From Piscibacillus sp052246295 (lineage in GTDB: Bacteria > Bacillota > Bacilli > Bacillales > Alkalibacillaceae): DNA of 64,000 nucleotides. Positions 61,201 through 64,000 of this stretch are shown in pieces. The notes beneath the pieces are model-generated. The model ran no database searches, was not told the DNA's origin, and was given only the letters and a program-made list of their open reading frames with translations. Location of the stretch: NCBI GenBank assembly GCA_052246295.1, contig JBQQCO010000005.1. One strand, written 5' to 3'. Both the position numbers and the translations under genes were made by a program. The first letter of the stretch is position 1; the number at the start of each line of letters is the position of its first letter.

Positions 61201-62205
61201 TTAAACATCCGCCCTTTGTAAAACGACACCATGTGCGATACAAGGAATCGTTTCTTTTTGCTGAACTAATGTTGGACTTAATAAAGCCCCTGTTGCGACA
61301 ATCAATACGCGTTTTAATTTATTTTCTTTTAATTGTTGTAAAACATAACCATACGTCACAACAGCAGAGCAAGCACAACCACTACCTCCAGCGAATACTT
61401 GCTGGTTTGGATTATAGATCATCAGTCCACAATCTCGATGGACTCCTTCCATATCAAATCCAGATTGTTCGGTCATTTTCTTTACAATTGGTGAGCCTAC
61501 ACTTGATAGATCACCCGTTAAAATTAAATCATAATCTTCAGGCTTACGTCCGAAATCCTTCATATGTTGAACAATTGTATCAGCTGCTGCTGGCGCCATT
61601 GCCGACCCCATATCTAACGGATCAGTTTGCCCATAGTCAATTACTTTACCAATAGTAGCTCCTTCAACTTGAATATCTGAGGGCTTATTATTTAATAGTA
61701 TAGTTCCTGCCCCAGTAACTGTCGTTGTAGCCGTGTCTGGTTTTTGACCTCCATACTCTGTTGGATACCGAAATTGCCTCTCAGCAGTAGAATAATGACT
61801 ACTTGTACTTGCTAAAACATTATTACAGTTACCACTATCAATTAAACTTGACCCAATAGCGACTGTCTCCATCGATGTTGAGCATGCTCCAAACACGCAC
61901 AAAAATGGTGAAGGAATATCACGTGCTACATAGTTAGAAGACACATTTTGATTTAATAAATCTCCACTAATAAACAAGTCAATGGCATCTTGTCTTATAT
62001 TCGTTTTACTCATACAAAGATCAATCGACTTTTTCAGAAGAGCTCGCTCAGCACTTTCCCAGTTTTTTTCATTACAATGTAGGTTATCAAAAGAGTAATC
62101 AAAATACTCTTTAAGTGGACCTTGTTGTTCTGATGGTCCTGTTACTGTTGCTGCAGCCTGAATATAAACTTGATTAAATTTCCACGATTGTTTTCCTAGT
62201 TTCAT
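61201..62205 (-). CDS. spoVAD: Stage V sporulation protein AD
   Basis: A thiolase-fold, soluble dipicolinate-binding protein of the SpoVA system. It has 334 residues with APFLCVFGACSTSMETVAIGSSLI (read in parts) and GGSGCACSAVVTYGYVL. It binds calcium dipicolinate on the outer side of the inner spore membrane during sporulation. It lies between spoVAC and spoVAE with 12-base and zero-base spacing. Confidence 0.95.
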   Translation of the reverse strand: MKLGKQSWKFNQVYIQAAATVTGPSEQQGPLKEYFDYSFDNLHCNEKNWESAERALLKKSIDLCMSKTNIRQDAIDLFISGDLLNQNVSSNYVARDIPSPFLCVFGACSTSMETVAIGSSLIDSGNCNNVLASTSSHYSTAERQFRYPTEYGGQKPDTATTTVTGAGTILLNNKPSDIQVEGATIGKVIDYGQTDPLDMGSAMAPAAADTIVQHMKDFGRKPEDYDLILTGDLSSVGSPIVKKMTEQSGFDMEGVHRDCGLMIYNPNQQVFAGGSGCACSAVVTYGYVLQQLKENKLKRVLIVATGALLSPTLVQQKETIPCIAHGVVLQRADV

Positions 62206-62217
62206 ATATCGTCACCC

Positions 62218-62664
62218 TCATAAGAACTGTTCAATTAAGTATCTAATTACACCTACAACATAAGCGGAGACAGTACCGAACACAATTACGCTACCAGCTA
62301 ATTTAAACATATTTGTAGCGACTCCAAGTACAATCCCTTCACTTTTATGTTCTAAAGCAGCACTGGTAATTGAGTTAGCAAAGCCGGTTACAGGTACTGC
62401 AGAACCAGCTCCAGCAAATTGTCCAATTTTATCGTATACACCAAAGCCAGTAAGTAATGCTGCAATTAAAATTAACGTTGTGACAACTGGGTTGCCCGCA
62501 GTCTTTTCTGTAAAGCCAAAAACCTCAATGTAAAAAATAGTTAAACCTTGTCCAATTAAACAAATAAAGCCTCCGACTAAAAATGCTTTTAAGCAATTTT
62601 TAAATAATTTCGGTTTAGGTTGATAATTTTTTATGTCATTTGCATAATTATCCTTAGTGATCAT
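62218..62664 (-). CDS. spoVAC: Stage V sporulation protein AC
   Basis: A membrane protein with three to four hydrophobic segments that forms, in B. subtilis, a mechanosensitive channel for dipicolinate. It is 148 residues, with VPVTGFANSITSAALEHKSEGIVLG. It is homologous to SpoVAE downstream (VPITSFGHSLLHG), showing old duplication. Fourteen bases follow spoVAB. Confidence 0.95.
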   Translation of the reverse strand: MITKDNYANDIKNYQPKPKLFKNCLKAFLVGGFICLIGQGLTIFYIEVFGFTEKTAGNPVVTTLILIAALLTGFGVYDKIGQFAGAGSAVPVTGFANSITSAALEHKSEGIVLGVATNMFKLAGSVIVFGTVSAYVVGVIRYLIEQFL

Positions 62665-62677
62665 ACCAACTCACCTT

Positions 62678-63097
62678 TCATCTTACATAGATTATCCATT
62701 GAAATAAGGACCCGATTATTTTCCCAAATACAATAGCAAGCACTAATAATTGAATTTTTTCACCCAACCTCATTCGCTTCGCCATAATCGGAAATACGTT
62801 AAGGACTTCCGTTAAAGCAGCAGCCAACATGCCTATGAAAACCCCATGTAAAAGCCCCCAAAACATTTCAACTAGTATTGGCAGTTGAAAAGTAGCTTGC
62901 GTAAATGAGAGAAATATCCCAAACAATGCTCCTAATACGACAGCCCACTCGTAAAATTGAAGGAACTTTTTTGATTTGCTTAATTGAACTAGTCGAGGAA
63001 TAATTCCCAATACAGTTATAAAGGCTACAAACCCTGAACCAACGGCTAAACCTCCAGCTAATCCAATAAAGACTTCTACGACATAGCTAATCATCAT
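62678..63097 (-). CDS. spoVAB: Stage V sporulation protein AB
   Basis: A small inner-membrane protein of the SpoVA system with about four hydrophobic segments, 139 residues. GLAGGLAVGSGFVAFITVLGIIPRL is recognisable. It overlaps spoVAA by 11 bases. Its separate action is not known. Confidence 0.93.
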   Translation of the reverse strand: MMISYVVEVFIGLAGGLAVGSGFVAFITVLGIIPRLVQLSKSKKFLQFYEWAVVLGALFGIFLSFTQATFQLPILVEMFWGLLHGVFIGMLAAALTEVLNVFPIMAKRMRLGEKIQLLVLAIVFGKIIGSLFQWIIYVR

Positions 63098-63707
63098 TAC
63101 TCTTGTTCAACTCATTTTCATTGAATGAAACATAATGATGGAGGTCTTGATCATAATTAAACATTTCTACCTCTAAGGGACTTGGCTCCTCATTAAATCG
63201 CTTTTTGAAAAAATGATTAAAAAACAAGATCATCCCCAGACCAAGTCCGATTGAGTATGGAACTTGAAGCCAAAGCACACTTCGATTTTCATTTTCTGAA
63301 GAAATCATTCTATGAAGCGTGGATTGAACTTCCTCCATACTGACATCAAAGTGAAAATTCATAATTGCCATTGCTGCACCAACAAATAAAAGTGCCCAAA
63401 TAAATACTACATACAATGGATAAATTTTTGGCTTAGGTTGATAAATCACTAAGATGGCTTGTGATGCGCCAACAGACTCGATTTCATATTCGGGGTACAA
63501 TGTGTGAACCCGCTCAATAACACTAAACAAATCGAACACTTTATACGTTTGATCTTCTTCAGACACCGTATGCAAATAAAGTGTTGATAACTTTTTCTTA
63601 ACATCGTCGTTATTAGTACTAATCCATGCTATATCCTTTAAGTAAATCTGTTGACCTTTTTTAACAACCTGTTTGGGCTTTAACCTCAAGTAAATGACTT
63701 GCGCCAT
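63087..63707 (-). CDS. spoVAA: Stage V sporulation protein AA
   Basis: The first protein of the SpoVA operon. An N-terminal soluble part (about 1-90) has VIYLRLKPKQVVKKGQQIYLKDIAW, and two hydrophobic segments follow (about 95-115 and 145-170). The start is the ATG at 63707 with GGAG upstream, 206 residues as in B. subtilis. Upstream is a sigma-G promoter, then a group II intron end. Confidence 0.93.
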   Translation of the reverse strand: MAQVIYLRLKPKQVVKKGQQIYLKDIAWISTNNDDVKKKLSTLYLHTVSEEDQTYKVFDLFSVIERVHTLYPEYEIESVGASQAILVIYQPKPKIYPLYVVFIWALLFVGAAMAIMNFHFDVSMEEVQSTLHRMISSENENRSVLWLQVPYSIGLGLGMILFFNHFFKKRFNEEPSPLEVEMFNYDQDLHHYVSFNENELNKSNDD

Positions 63708-63755
63708 TACAATCAGCTCCATACTATTTAAATTCAAATAATGGTGCACTACGGT

Positions 63756-63786
63756 TATTATGTACATTACATGCATTTTAAATGCA
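63756..63786 (-). promoter_or_regulatory. Candidate sigma-G promoter for spoVA
   Basis: TGCATT (63786-63781), an 18-base spacer and CATAATA (63762-63756), about 50 bases before spoVAA. It resembles the forespore sigma-G consensus TGAATA / CATACTA. The -35 lies only 11 bases from the intron end. Confidence 0.55.
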
Positions 63787-63796
63787 TTAGAAAAAC

Positions 63797-63870
63797 ATCG
63801 AGTAGGAGGAGGTGATTAACCTCCGACCTCTCACACCACCGTACGTACGGTTCCGTATACGGCGGTTCAA
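63797..63870 (-). mobile_element. Group IIC intron 3' end, domains V and VI
   Basis: On the minus strand, AACCGCCGTATACGG then CGTACGTACGGTGGTGT fold into a domain V hairpin (ACC/GGT, CCGTA/TACGG, ACG/CGT). The catalytic triad reads CGC, as in group IIC introns. Domain VI follows as GGAGGT/ACCTCC and ends CCTACTCGAT with an A seven bases from the 3' end as the branch candidate. After the junction at 63797/63796 the exon reads GTTTTTCT, resembling the T-run of a terminator, the normal IIC target. Confidence 0.82.
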
Positions 63871-63877
63871 TTTTACT

Positions 63878-64000
63878 CTAAACATGTACTTTACTATAGT
63901 ATTGAGCTCCAGAGATTAGCCCAAACTGGGCTAATCTTTTGTTTGTGATGGTTGTTGTCAATACCCAAGAATAAGCTATACGTGTCACACCTTTACTTGT
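63878..64000 (-). CDS. Group II intron reverse transcriptase/maturase, C-terminal end only
   Basis: The last 40 residues of a frame that opens beyond the right edge. IAYSWVLTTTITNKRLAQFG and LISGAQYYSKVHV resemble the extreme C-terminus of intron-encoded reverse transcriptases, where an RWxL-T-N-L-G-L-Y pattern is usual. It stops at 63878, eight bases before domain V, the correct arrangement for a IIC intron. Too little is present to judge activity. Confidence 0.65.
   Translation of the reverse strand, partial: TSKGVTRIAYSWVLTTTITNKRLAQFGLISGAQYYSKVHV

Noticed and set aside
1..64000. CRISPR arrays, rRNA or tRNA genes, prophage
   Set aside because: No regular repeat-spacer series, rRNA motif, tRNA cloverleaf or phage gene block was seen on either strand.

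Overview
The window is chromosomal DNA of an AT-rich, endospore-forming member of the Bacillaceae. Spore genes (spoIVA, spoVIF, sleB-ypeB, spmAB, dacB, spoVAA-AF), a menaquinol bc complex (qcrABC), the ResABCDE system, bacillithiol genes (bshA, bdr) and an order that closely follows the Bacillus subtilis panBC-to-spoVA region all point there. The AT-rich composition and repeat types suggest the Oceanobacillus/Virgibacillus/Halobacillus side of the family, but the species cannot be named from this sequence. Almost every gene is on the minus strand.

Layout by coordinate: 1-6553, ypjD-dapB-mgsA-bshA-cca-birA-panB-panC (lysine precursor, methylglyoxal bypass, bacillithiol, tRNA CCA ends, biotin, pantothenate), divergent from ypjC. 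7691-11311, a membrane metalloprotease, a small ypjB-like stub, ypjA and the qcrABC complex. 11448-18105, ypiF-ypiB-ypiA, the shikimate genes aroE-aroB-aroF and cheR. 18376-21739, ndk, hepT-menG-hepS (menaquinone side chain and methylation, which serves the bc complex) and the HU gene hbs. 22189-26361, spoIVA, yphF, yphE, spoVIF and gpsA. 26378-31029, der, rpsA homologue, plsC, cmk and motI. 31122-33374, ypeB and sleB. 33664-42136, ansA-bdr, gudB, ddl, mecB, a CPBP protease, recQ and ypbB. 42169-45250, fer, an HTH regulator, a family I pyrophosphatase and sigX-rsiX. 46168-52053, resABCDE. 52119-57360, rluB, spmAB, dacB, ypuI, scpAB and ribT. 57503-63707, ppiB, lysA and the spoVA operon. 63797-64000, the 3' end of a group IIC intron that continues beyond the window.

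No wholly new multi-gene system is visible; the genes are conserved core functions. The unusual content lies between genes. A 656-bp element with ISL3-like ends and a perfect 8-bp target duplication sits between resE and sigX and carries two GC-rich inverted-repeat units. A ~150-bp hairpin element occurs in two copies. A group IIC intron end abuts the spoVA promoter. A decayed ~20-bp-period tandem array lies behind sleB. Compared with the B. subtilis order, several genes are missing at their usual places: trp-aroH-hisC-tyrA together with folE-mtrB, bshB1, the rib genes and spoVAEa.

Many starts were moved from the longest open frame. A Shine-Dalgarno of the form AGGTGA often supplies a false in-frame GTG exactly nine bases upstream of the real start. 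All promoter and terminator calls are read by eye.
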